Positions 54,293 to 62,837 of a DNA stretch of 64,000 bases are shown piece after piece. Below the pieces are notes generated by a model. The model was not told the DNA's origin and searched no databases. It saw only the letters and a list, made by a program, of their open reading frames with translations. The stretch lies in contig NZ_JACHDS010000001.1 of assembly GCF_014201195.1 (NCBI RefSeq), positions 5,518,001 through 5,582,000 of the forward strand, in the 5' to 3' direction. The position numbers were made by a program, and so were the translations under genes. This stretch comes from Nocardiopsis mwathae. GTDB taxonomy: Bacteria; Actinomycetota; Actinomycetes; Streptosporangiales; Streptosporangiaceae. Position 1 is the first letter of the stretch; every line of letters starts with the position of its first letter.

Positions 54293-55536
54293 GCCCGACA
54301 CGCGCCCCGCTGGAGGAGCGCAACCGCGAACAGCGCCGCGCCGAGATCCGCCGCGCCGCCCGCGCCCTGCTGCGCGAACCGCTGCTGCGCGGCGAGGGCC
54401 GCACCGCCGACGACTTCCGGCTGGTCCGGCAGTACGCCCGCGAGCTGCGCGAATGGTTCGACCGCAACACCGGCTGGCCGCTGCAGGTCGACAGCGAGAT
54501 CGCCCGCCTGCGCAAGTCCCCCGGCGACGTCCACGTCTCCACCCACGCCGCCCGCGAGACCGGCGGAGCCAAACTGCCCTTCACGCGCCGCCGCTACGTC
54601 CTGTTCTGCCTGGCACTGGCGGTTCTGGAGCGGTCCGAGAAGCAGATCGCCCTCGGTCGGCTCGCCTCGAACATCGTGCTGGAGGCCGCGGAACCCTCCC
54701 TCGCCGGAACCGGCATCGCCTTCACCCTCGAAGACCGCGGCGAGCGCACCGACCTCGTGGCCGTCGTCCGGCTCCTCATCGAGCTGGGCGTACTCGGCCG
54801 CGTCGCCGGACACGAGGAGGACTACGTCCGCGACACCGGCGACGTCCTCTACGACGTGCGGCGCCGCGTCCTGGCCGGGCTGCTCACCGGCCGCACCGGG
54901 CCCTCCATGATCACCGCCGAACCGTTCGAGGAGCGGCTGGCCGCCCTGGCCGCCGACCCGGCGCTCGACGCCATGGACAGCGACGACCTGCGCAACCGCT
55001 CCCTGCGGCATGCGCTGACCCGCCGCCTCCTCGACGACCCCGTCCTCTACCACGCCACCCTCACCGAGGCGGAGGCGCACTACCTGACCAGCCAGCGCGC
55101 CGCGATCACCACCCGGATCACCGAGCTGACCGGCCTGGTCGCCGAGGTCCGCGCGGAGGGGATCGCCATGGTCGACCCCGACGACGACCTCACCGACGTC
55201 CGGATGCCGGAGCAGGGCACCCACGGCCACATCACCCTCCTGCTCGCCGAGCGCCTGGCCGCCGACGGCACCGCGCCCGTCCCGCTGGCCCGCCTCGAAG
55301 CCGACATCCGCGAACTCGCCCGAACGTACGGCGGCTACTGGTCGAAGACCGCCAGAGAACCGGGCGCCGAACGCGAACTCGTGGCGCGCGCCGTCGAGAA
55401 GCTCGCGGCGCTGTCCCTCGCGGAGACCGGCACCGACCCGGCGACCGGAGAACCCACCATCGCCCCGCTCCCGGCCCTGGCCCGGTACGCGGTCGGCGAG
55501 CCCGTGGTCCGCACGGCAGGGACATCGCGACCATGA
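54289..55536 (+). CDS. jetB: Wadjet subunit JetB (DUF2398/TIGR02678)
   Basis: A 415-residue protein of the DUF2398 family, the KITE-like winged-helix subunit. Features are EERNREQRRAEIRRAARALLREPLLR at the N-terminus, GGAKLPFTRRRYVLFCLALAVLER (about 92-115), LIELGVLGRVAGHEEDYV and the C-terminal HITLLLAERLAAD, then ELARTYGGYWSK. It probably dimerises with JetA and bridges the JetC ATPase heads. It overlaps jetA by 4 nt but is separated from jetC by 157 nt holding a 34-bp perfect palindrome. Confidence 0.88.
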   Translation: MSPTRAPLEERNREQRRAEIRRAARALLREPLLRGEGRTADDFRLVRQYARELREWFDRNTGWPLQVDSEIARLRKSPGDVHVSTHAARETGGAKLPFTRRRYVLFCLALAVLERSEKQIALGRLASNIVLEAAEPSLAGTGIAFTLEDRGERTDLVAVVRLLIELGVLGRVAGHEEDYVRDTGDVLYDVRRRVLAGLLTGRTGPSMITAEPFEERLAALAADPALDAMDSDDLRNRSLRHALTRRLLDDPVLYHATLTEAEAHYLTSQRAAITTRITELTGLVAEVRAEGIAMVDPDDDLTDVRMPEQGTHGHITLLLAERLAADGTAPVPLARLEADIRELARTYGGYWSKTAREPGAERELVARAVEKLAALSLAETGTDPATGEPTIAPLPALARYAVGEPVVRTAGTSRP

Positions 55537-55557
55537 TCCCATTCCCCCACCGCAGCC

Positions 55558-55641
55558 CCCACCCTTCCGATGATCTCGGAGATATTGGGGTCTCACGGCC
55601 GATTTTTACCCCAATATCTCCGAGATCATCGGAAGGGTGGG
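55558..55641. repeat. Long perfect palindrome, copy C, between jetB and jetC
   Basis: Arms 55558-55591 and 55608-55641 are perfectly complementary over 34 bp around the 16-nt loop CTCACGGCCGATTTTT. The arm core GATCTCGGAGATA and the loop are shared with copy B at 38961-39046. It lies 21 nt after the jetB stop and 52 nt before the jetC ATG, inside an otherwise tightly coupled operon, where it could end or weaken transcription or process the mRNA. Confidence 0.9.
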
Positions 55642-55693
55642 CGGACGTGGAACCACCAGCGCAACGACGGCGGCACGACAGGGAGCAGCGGCG

Positions 55694-58600
55694 ATGACGG
55701 AGACTCGGACCGACTCGGCGCAGACGGGACCGGCGCCGACACCGCACGCCCTCGCCCCCGCGCCCGGCCTCCCGCACCCGGCCCTGGACCGCTGGCAGCC
55801 GCTGCGGATCGGCCTGGTCGACATGTTCTACTACGAGACCGAGGAGTTCTGGTTCCGCGACGGCCGCCTGCTGCTGCGCGGCAACAACGGCACCGGAAAG
55901 TCCAAGGTCCTCGCCCTCTCACTGCCGTTCCTCCTCGACGGCGACCTCGCGGCGCGCCGGGTCGAGCCCGACGGCGACCCCAAGAAGCGCATGGAGTGGA
56001 ACCTGCTGCTCGGCGGCGAGCACCCGCACCCCGAGCGCCTCGGCTACACCTGGATCGAGTTCGGCCGCCTCACGGACAACGGCACCCCGGAGTTCCGCAC
56101 GCTCGGCTGCGGACTCAAGGCGGTGAACGGCCGCGGCATCGCCCGCAACTGGTTCTTCGTCACCCGCCAGCGCGTCGGCGGGCCGGGCGAGACCGGGCTC
56201 CGGCTCGTCAACGACGCCCGCACCGCGCTGACCCGGGACCGCCTCGCCGACGCCCTCGGCGAGCACGGCAGGCTGTACGACGCCGCCCGCGACTACCGCA
56301 GGGCCGTCGACGAGGAGCTCTTCGGCCTCGGAGAGGACCGCTACAAAGCCCTGGTCGACCTGCTGATCCAGCTCCGCCAGCCGCAGCTGTCCAAGCGCCC
56401 CGACGAGGCGGCGCTGTCCCGCGCCCTGACCGAGGCGCTGCCGCCCATGGACCAGGCCGTCGTGGCCGACGCCGCCGACGCGTTCCGCAGCCTCGACGAG
56501 GAACGCGACGAACTCAGAGCCATGCAAGACGCAAAGGATGCCGCCGCGCGGTTTCTGCGGCACTACCGGGCTTATGCCCGCGTGGCGGCGCGCCGCAGGG
56601 CGCGGGCGCCCCGCGAACGGAATTCCGAGTACGAGCGGCTGCGTGAGGAGCTGCGCGGTGCCGAGTCGCGGCGCGAGCAGGCGCAGCAGTTGGTGGCCGA
56701 GGCGGAGACCGAGCTCACGGAGCAGCGCGAGCGCAGCCTCCGCCTCGGCGCGGAGAAGGAGGCCCTGCGCGCGGGGCCGGAGGCGCGCAGCGCCCGCGAA
56801 CTGGAGCAGGCCGCCGAGACGGCGCGCCGCACCGCGGGGCACCGGGACTCGGCCGCCAAGGACGCCGAGCGTGCCACGGGCGAGCTCGCCCGCGTCGAGC
56901 GGGGTCTGCGGGCGGCGGAGGCACGCAGCGCCACCGCCGCCACCGCCCTGGACACGGTGCTGGGTACGACCCGGGAGCGGGCGCGGTCCGCCGGGATCGA
57001 CGAGCACCGCGTCGAGGTCGAGGGCCCCGTTCACGCTCTCGTCGCCGCCGACGCCCCCGACGGCGCCCCCGCTGCACCGGGTGGCGGATCGGACCAGGTC
57101 CGGCGCGCCGCCGAGGCCCTCGCCGACCGCCGCGAGCGCGCCCTGTGCCACGTCGAAGAACTCCTCGCCGCACTCGACGGGGCCGAGCGGAGCCGGCTGT
57201 CCGCGGAGGAACGGCTGACCGAGGCCGAGGAGCAGCTGACCGACCGCGAAGAGCAGAGAACCCACGCCGAACAGGCCCTGGAACAGGCCTCCACCGGGCT
57301 GGTCGCGGCCGTGCGCGACCACCTGGCCGTGTGCTCGGAGCTGCGCCCGGCCGACCCCGAGGGCCTGCTCGACCGGCTCCAGGACTGGACCGGTCGGCTC
57401 GACGGGCCGAACCCGGCGCGCGCCGCCGCCGAGGAGGCGGTCCGCCAGGCGCACGGCGTCCTGGCCGACTCCGCCGCACAGCTCCGCGTCGAGCGTGGCC
57501 GCCTCGTCCGGTCCCGTGACGAGCTGCGCGCCGAACACGACCGGTTGCGCGAGGGCGGACAGTCCGCCCCGCCCGCGCCCTACACCCGCGACACGGCCGC
57601 GCGCGACGGGCGCCCGGGGGCGCCGCTGTGGAAGCTGGTCGACTTCCGTGACGGTGTCCCCGAAGCCGAGCGCGGCGGGCTGGAAGCCGCGCTGGAGGCA
57701 TCGGGGCTGCTCGACGCCTGGGTGGCGCCGGACGGCACCGTCGAGCACGCCGACACCCACGACGCCCTCGTGGTGCCGGGGGATCCCGTCGGCGGGACCT
57801 CGCTGCGCACCGCCCTGCGGCCCGCCATCGACCCGGGCGACCCCCAGGCGTCGGCCGTCGCCCAGGAGGCCGTCGAGCGTGTCCTGGCCGCCATCGGACT
57901 GGGGGAGGCCGACGGCAGTCCGGGAGCCCCCGCCGCCACCTGGGTGACGCCGACCGGCGCCTTCCGCATCGGCGCGCTGCGCGGCCAGTGGACCAAGGAG
58001 CACGCCGAATACCTCGGCGAAGGTGCCCGCGAAGCCGCCCGCCGGGCGCGGATCACCCAGATCGAGGCCGAGCTCGCCGACCTCGGCGCGCAGATCGCCG
58101 AGCTCGACTCCGACCTGCACCGGATCGCCCGGCGCACCGACGCCCTCGACCGCGAGTTCGCGGAGTTCCCGCGCGACGACGAGCTGAGCGCGGCGCACGC
58201 CCGCCTCGCCGAGGCCCAGCGGCAGTTCGAGGGGATGCGGCAACGCCGCGAAGAACTGGCCGGCACCGCGGCCCGCCGCGCCCAGGAGGCGCGCCAGGCC
58301 CAGGGCCGACTCCACCAGGAAGCCGAGGACCTGCGGCTCCCGACCGACGCCGACGTGCTGGGTCGGCTGCGCGGGGCGCTGGTCGACTACCGGATCTCCC
58401 TGGCCGACCTGTGGCCGGCGGTGCGCGAGCGCCGCGACGCCGAGGCCGACGAACGGGAGCGGCGCGCAGACGCCGAGCGCCACCGCGACCATGCCCAGGA
58501 CCTCGCCGAACGCGCCGAGACCGCGCGCGAAGAGGCGGCCGGTGCGGCCGAGCACTTCGAGACGCTGCGCGCCACCGTCGGCGCCGCCGTGGCCGAACTC

Positions 58601-59965
58601 CAGCGCCGACTGGAGGAGAACGACGTCGCGCAGAAGGACTGCCGGGAACGCCAGGACACGGCGCGCAAGCGGCACACCGCCGCCATCGAGGACCGGGGGC
58701 GCGCCGAGGGCCGCATCGAACAGCTCCAGGACGACATCCGGACCGCGGAGGCGTCGCGCGCCGACGCCATCGCGGCGCTGCGGCGCTTCGCCGCGACCGG
58801 GCTGCTCGGTGTCGCCCTCCCCGACCTGGAGGCGCCGTCGGTGGACACGGAGTGGGCGGCGCGGCCGGCCGTGGAACTCGCCCGCGCGATCGACGCGGGC
58901 CTCGCCGAGACGGACGACGCCGACAACGCGTGGGAGCGGGTGCAGAAGCGGCTTTCCGAGGAGCTGAACACGCTGCGGGACACCCTTTCGGCCCGCGGCC
59001 ACCAGGCCACCGCGCAGTCGATGGAGGACGGCATGGTCGTCCGGGTGGTCTTCCAGGGGCGCGAGCGCGAGGTGCCGGGGCTCGTGGACGACCTGGCCCG
59101 GGAGGTCGAGGAGCGCGAGCGCATCCTGTCGGCGCGGGAACGCGAGATCCTGGAGAACCACCTCATCACCGAGGTCGCCGGGACCCTGCAGGAACTCATC
59201 CTGGCGGCCGAGCGGCAGGTCGCGGACATGAACACGGAACTGGAGCACCGGCCCACCAGCACCGGGATGCGGCTGCGGCTCGTGTGGCGCCCCTCGAAGA
59301 AGAACGCCCCGCCGGGGCTGGAGGCGGCCACCGCCCGGCTGCGCCAGGACCGGGAGGCGTGGGCGCCCGACGAGCGGGAGGCCATGGGGGCGTTCCTCCA
59401 GGCCCAAATCGAGCGGGTGCGCTCCGGCGACCAGAGCGGCGGCACCTGGCTGGAGCACCTGACCGAGGCGCTCGACTACCGGTCGTGGCACGAGTTCGGC
59501 GTCGAGCGGCACCGCAACGGGGAGTGGAAGAGCGCGACCGGCCCGGCGTCCGGCGGCGAGCGGGTGCTGTCGATGTCGGTCCCGCTGTTCGCCGCGGCGT
59601 CCTCCCACTACGCCAGCGCGGGCAACCCGCACGCGCCCCGGCTGATCACCCTCGACGAGGCGTTCGCGGGCGTGGACGACGACGCCCGGGCCAAGTGCCT
59701 GGGGCTGCTGGCCAAGTTCGACCTGGACGTGGTCATGACCAGTGAGCGCGAGTGGGGGTGCTACCCGGAGGTGCCGGGGCTGTCCATCGCCCAGCTGTCC
59801 CGGGTGGACGGCGTCCCGGCCGTCCTCGTCACACGCTGGGAGTGGGACGGCCACCGGCGGACCCGGGCCGAGGAGCCGGCGCCGACCCTCGACGCAGCAG
59901 CGGCCGAAGTCACGGCAACGCCCGTGCCCGGTGGCGACGACGAGCAGGCGGCACTGTGGCCATGA
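55694..59965 (+). CDS. jetC: Wadjet subunit JetC (SMC-like ATPase, TIGR02680)
   Basis: A 1423-residue SMC/SbcC-like ATPase. The Walker A is LLRGNNGTGKSKVLALSLPF (about residues 58-77). Long coiled coils run from about 280 to 620 and 760 to 1180 with a globular hinge-like region near 630-760 (WKLVDFRDGVPEAERGGLE, then ASGLLDAWVAPDG). The C-terminal signature is GPASGGERVLSMSVPLF and Walker B is LITLDEAFAGVDDDAR with VVMTSEREWG after it. It forms the DNA-loop-extruding motor. ATG 55694 with GGGAG upstream is preferred over ATG 55637, which lies inside the palindrome. It overlaps jetD by 4 nt. Confidence 0.93.
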   Translation: MTETRTDSAQTGPAPTPHALAPAPGLPHPALDRWQPLRIGLVDMFYYETEEFWFRDGRLLLRGNNGTGKSKVLALSLPFLLDGDLAARRVEPDGDPKKRMEWNLLLGGEHPHPERLGYTWIEFGRLTDNGTPEFRTLGCGLKAVNGRGIARNWFFVTRQRVGGPGETGLRLVNDARTALTRDRLADALGEHGRLYDAARDYRRAVDEELFGLGEDRYKALVDLLIQLRQPQLSKRPDEAALSRALTEALPPMDQAVVADAADAFRSLDEERDELRAMQDAKDAAARFLRHYRAYARVAARRRARAPRERNSEYERLREELRGAESRREQAQQLVAEAETELTEQRERSLRLGAEKEALRAGPEARSARELEQAAETARRTAGHRDSAAKDAERATGELARVERGLRAAEARSATAATALDTVLGTTRERARSAGIDEHRVEVEGPVHALVAADAPDGAPAAPGGGSDQVRRAAEALADRRERALCHVEELLAALDGAERSRLSAEERLTEAEEQLTDREEQRTHAEQALEQASTGLVAAVRDHLAVCSELRPADPEGLLDRLQDWTGRLDGPNPARAAAEEAVRQAHGVLADSAAQLRVERGRLVRSRDELRAEHDRLREGGQSAPPAPYTRDTAARDGRPGAPLWKLVDFRDGVPEAERGGLEAALEASGLLDAWVAPDGTVEHADTHDALVVPGDPVGGTSLRTALRPAIDPGDPQASAVAQEAVERVLAAIGLGEADGSPGAPAATWVTPTGAFRIGALRGQWTKEHAEYLGEGAREAARRARITQIEAELADLGAQIAELDSDLHRIARRTDALDREFAEFPRDDELSAAHARLAEAQRQFEGMRQRREELAGTAARRAQEARQAQGRLHQEAEDLRLPTDADVLGRLRGALVDYRISLADLWPAVRERRDAEADERERRADAERHRDHAQDLAERAETAREEAAGAAEHFETLRATVGAAVAELQRRLEENDVAQKDCRERQDTARKRHTAAIEDRGRAEGRIEQLQDDIRTAEASRADAIAALRRFAATGLLGVALPDLEAPSVDTEWAARPAVELARAIDAGLAETDDADNAWERVQKRLSEELNTLRDTLSARGHQATAQSMEDGMVVRVVFQGREREVPGLVDDLAREVEERERILSAREREILENHLITEVAGTLQELILAAERQVADMNTELEHRPTSTGMRLRLVWRPSKKNAPPGLEAATARLRQDREAWAPDEREAMGAFLQAQIERVRSGDQSGGTWLEHLTEALDYRSWHEFGVERHRNGEWKSATGPASGGERVLSMSVPLFAAASSHYASAGNPHAPRLITLDEAFAGVDDDARAKCLGLLAKFDLDVVMTSEREWGCYPEVPGLSIAQLSRVDGVPAVLVTRWEWDGHRRTRAEEPAPTLDAAAAEVTATPVPGGDDEQAALWP

Positions 59966-61452
59966 ACCGACCACCGTCTCCCGACGGCTCCCCGGCTACC
60001 TCTGCCGCCGGGGACCTGTCGGCGCCCGCCGACACCGCCGCGGACCCGATCCCCGCCACCGGCGCTGGGGAATCGGCCGCGGACCCGACTCGTGCCGACG
60101 GCGTTGGGGAAACGGTTGCGGACTCACTCCTCGCCACCGGCGCCACTGGGGAGTCGAACGCGAGCCCCGCCCCCGCCGTCCACACCGCTGTGGATACAGC
60201 CTCGGCCGTCGACCGCCCCCGGCTCGATCGCCTCCTCGGCCATCCCGACCTGCGTTGGCTGGTCGACCGCGTACGTCTCCGTCTGGAGCGGGGGGAAGAG
60301 CCCACAGGGGTCATCGCCCTCTCCACCGCCACCCCCGACCAGCGCGCCGCTGCCCAGCGCCTGCTCGGGCGGCCGCAGAAACCGGGGCGCTCGCTGCGCG
60401 TCTCCCTCGACGCGGTGGACGAGGTGCTCCGGCGGTCCGGGATCAGCCCGAACGGCCTGGCAGCGGCGATCGAAGCCCTCACCGGCCCGATCCAGGTCCG
60501 CGCCGATGCCGAGGAGGCCGAAGCGCGGGCATGGGAAGAGGCATTCACCCCGCTGGCCAAGGCCTGCGCACCGCGCCCCGAACTGACCTCCTGGTACCAG
60601 GAACTACGCTCCTCGGGCCTGGTCCGCCGCCTGCTCGGCGATGCGGCGTCGGCGGCCCCACAGCTGGCCGTCCTGGCCGGGGTCGTCAGCTCCCTACCGG
60701 CCGACGGGATCGGCCTGGGCACCTTCGCGGCCCGAACCTGCGGCGACGCCCACGCCCTCGACGACGGCCGCCCGCTGAGCACACTCGCTCTCGGTGCCGC
60801 CCGCGCCCTCACAGGCACACCGGCGGGCAGCGGCGCGGAGTGGCGCCGCGAGGCATGGGCGGCCGTCGGCCTACTCAAGGACGACCTGTCAACCACAGTC
60901 CTGACCATCGGCCTTCCGGGCGACACGTCCACGGCAACGGGCCGGGCCTTGGCCGCACTGCACGAGACCGGCCAGCCGTCGGTCCTCACCCTCCGCCAAC
61001 TGGCCAATGACCCACCACACCCGCTCCCCGCCGGGACACCCGTCCACATCTGCGAAAACCCGGCCGTGGTCGCCGCGGCAGCCGATCACCTCGGCTCGAA
61101 TTGCCCGCCCTTGGTCTGCACCCAGGGCCAGCCCAGTGCCGCAGCCGTCACCCTGCTCCGCCTCCTCGCGGACAACGGCGCCGACCTCCGCTACCACGGC
61201 GACTTCGACTGGGGCGGCATCCGCATCGCCAACACCCTCCTCCGCCGTGTCCCTTGGTACCCGTGGCGCTTCTCAGCCGCCGACTACCAAGCAGCGGCAA
61301 CCACCAACCATGGCACCCCCCTGACCGGCACTCCCACCCCCGCCGACTGGGACCCCACCCTCGCCCCCAGCCTCCACAAGACCGGCCTCCGCATCGAAGA
61401 AGAAAGCGTCCTCGACCGACTTCTCGACGACCTGAGCGGCATCCGCATCTGA
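59962..61452 (+). CDS. jetD: Wadjet subunit JetD (DUF2399/TIGR02679, Toprim nuclease)
   Basis: A 496-residue nuclease subunit. After about 80 low-complexity residues made from a tandem repeat (60037-60156), the DUF3323-like region begins at LDRLLGHPDLRWLVDRVRLRLERGE. The DUF2399 Toprim domain holds the catalytic glutamate in VHICENPAVVAAA (about 355) and the acidic pair in YHGDFDWGGIRIAN (about 415). In Wadjet, JetD cleaves the extruded plasmid. The repeat-derived N-terminal extension looks atypical for the family. ATG 59962 overlaps jetC. It completes the JetABCD set. Confidence 0.9.
   Translation: MNRPPSPDGSPATSAAGDLSAPADTAADPIPATGAGESAADPTRADGVGETVADSLLATGATGESNASPAPAVHTAVDTASAVDRPRLDRLLGHPDLRWLVDRVRLRLERGEEPTGVIALSTATPDQRAAAQRLLGRPQKPGRSLRVSLDAVDEVLRRSGISPNGLAAAIEALTGPIQVRADAEEAEARAWEEAFTPLAKACAPRPELTSWYQELRSSGLVRRLLGDAASAAPQLAVLAGVVSSLPADGIGLGTFAARTCGDAHALDDGRPLSTLALGAARALTGTPAGSGAEWRREAWAAVGLLKDDLSTTVLTIGLPGDTSTATGRALAALHETGQPSVLTLRQLANDPPHPLPAGTPVHICENPAVVAAAADHLGSNCPPLVCTQGQPSAAAVTLLRLLADNGADLRYHGDFDWGGIRIANTLLRRVPWYPWRFSAADYQAAATTNHGTPLTGTPTPADWDPTLAPSLHKTGLRIEEESVLDRLLDDLSGIRI
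60037..60156 (+). repeat. 39-bp tandem repeat in the jetD 5' end
   Basis: Three head-to-tail units, 60037-60075 (39 bp), 60076-60114 (39 bp) and 60115-60156 (42 bp), each starting G(C/T)(C/T)GCGGAC and ending GGGGA(A/G)(A/T)CG. They encode repeats of the AADPxxATGAGES type, a disordered extension before the nuclease domains. All units keep the frame. Confidence 0.85.
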
Positions 61453-61894
61453 GGCGCCATTGACGCTTCATGCCATCCGTGTGTCCTCGGCCTGGCGCCG
61501 GGTGAACAGCCCCATCCCTCCTTGCCCCTATCGACAACGAGGACAAGAGCTGGCGCGTGTGACATGACTGCGTTATATAGCGCTAGCGCGACGAACTGCA
61601 GCTCCTGACTGATCCATCCCTGGGAAGTGTTTGTCAGCGCTGTACAAGGCGGTGCTCAAGGAAGGCGGCGGTATGTGAGTCTCCGTCACACACGGAAGGA
61701 TTCGCCTCATGGGCCACGCGAGCTCCACGGAGGATACGGGGTTCGGTGTACAGGGGACAGGTCATTTTCCCACCGGAATCGTTCAGAATTCAATCATAAG
61801 TTAGAAGGTCAGCGGTTGCCGACGCCTCCGATTCTGTCGGAGGTTTCGCTTAGCCTTAGTGGACGTGCATCTCAACTGCAAGGCGGGGAGCCAG
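61453..61894. other. 442-bp intergenic region with lower G+C
   Basis: Between jetD and the nuclease gene. G+C falls visibly here, with GTTATATAGC at about 61572 (followed by the palindrome GCGCTAGCGC at 61580-61589) and TTCAGAATTCAATCATAAGTTAG at about 61781-61803. It probably carries the promoter of the nuclease/NTPase pair. Short open frames crossing it are not protein-like. Confidence 0.55.
61825..61843. promoter_or_regulatory. Inverted repeat before the nuclease gene
   Basis: CCTCCGA (61825-61831) and TCGGAGG (61837-61843) are perfect 7-bp arms around TTCTG, 52 nt before ATG 61895 and just after an AT-rich, promoter-like stretch. A repressor site or a 5'-leader hairpin are both possible. 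Confidence 0.5.
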
Positions 61895-62803
61895 ATGGCA
61901 GAACAGCTCACCTCTCCGATCGCGACGGGCGGGGCAGGAGTCGTCTTCGAGTACCGTGTGGCGGCAGTGATGTTTAGCCGACTCTTGCGCGGCGCCCACA
62001 TCCCACTCGGCCCCCAGCTACCGCTTACGCATGTGGCCCTCCAACAGCGTAACGACGGCTACCCCTTCGACGACATTGTGGCCTACGCCGAGCCCACTGA
62101 GGAATCCCCGCGTATCCAGATCCAGGTTAAGCGGAACATCCAGGTGAGGGGGCAGAACGCCGAGTTCGTCAAAGTGATGACGGCTGCTGCTGACGTGTGC
62201 CGGACACACACGTCGGAGATCGCCAACGGTTCTCTTCTTATGGGGCTGGCAGCTTCAGCACCCGCTAACGAGCTAGCGGCCCTCGCCGAACTAACGGAGA
62301 TGGCGCGGGCACACGCCGACGCCGAAGGTCTGGGCAGCCTGCTCCGCGAGGGAGTCACCAATAAAAGCCTGCGGACGCGGTACGAGCATGTCGCAACGGC
62401 TGTGGTCATGGCAGCGAACACCACCGACGATGTAGAGACCGCGCTGCTGACGCATCAGATCCTGACGGGGCTGCACGTCTGGCGTGTCCTTGCAGGACCG
62501 GATGACCAGGAGTGGAGATCGGAACTTGACGGACTGTCGCCTCTGATAGCAGGAAGTGGAGGGACCGCCGCGGACATAATGGAGCACCTCTGCGGCCTTG
62601 CCCACGAATTCGGGCCACGCAGCGGGCTCATCAACGCTGAGCAGCTCCGTAGGGAACTCCGTAGCCGATTTGGCGTGCGCTTTTCCGATCCCGGGGCAGC
62701 CTCCACGCGGCAGGCGGCCCGAACTAACGTCGTCAACAACGGCGCCGGCACCGTGATCGTTGGTGAGCACCAGGTGTTTCACGGCCTCAGTATCGGAACC
62801 TGA
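61895..62803 (+). CDS. Restriction-endonuclease-fold protein (Cap4/DUF4297- or Mrr-like)
   Basis: A 302-residue protein whose first 130 residues look like a PD-(D/E)xK nuclease: GGAGVVFEYRVAAVMF with E19, QQRNDGYPFDDIVAY with D59/D60, and RIQIQVKRNI with Q77 and K79, the order of E, D and QxK seen in Mrr/Cap4-type DNases. The rest is helical. Residues 281-297 carry NNGAGTVIVGEHQVFHG, a motif repeated at the start of the next protein. ATG 61895 follows GGGGAG; GTG 61859 is possible. G+C and codon use are lower than upstream. Next to Wadjet, a defence nuclease is the natural reading; family assignment is by eye. Confidence 0.65.
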   Translation: MAEQLTSPIATGGAGVVFEYRVAAVMFSRLLRGAHIPLGPQLPLTHVALQQRNDGYPFDDIVAYAEPTEESPRIQIQVKRNIQVRGQNAEFVKVMTAAADVCRTHTSEIANGSLLMGLAASAPANELAALAELTEMARAHADAEGLGSLLREGVTNKSLRTRYEHVATAVVMAANTTDDVETALLTHQILTGLHVWRVLAGPDDQEWRSELDGLSPLIAGSGGTAADIMEHLCGLAHEFGPRSGLINAEQLRRELRSRFGVRFSDPGAASTRQAARTNVVNNGAGTVIVGEHQVFHGLSIGT

Positions 62804-62837
62804 TCGCCCCTCTACCTCGCGGAAGGTTGATACCTAG

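Noticed and set aside
55919-59974. 1351-residue open frame antisense to jetC
   Set aside because: A shadow of the high-G+C sense gene: it has no motifs, and the sense strand carries Walker A, signature and Walker B motifs in order.
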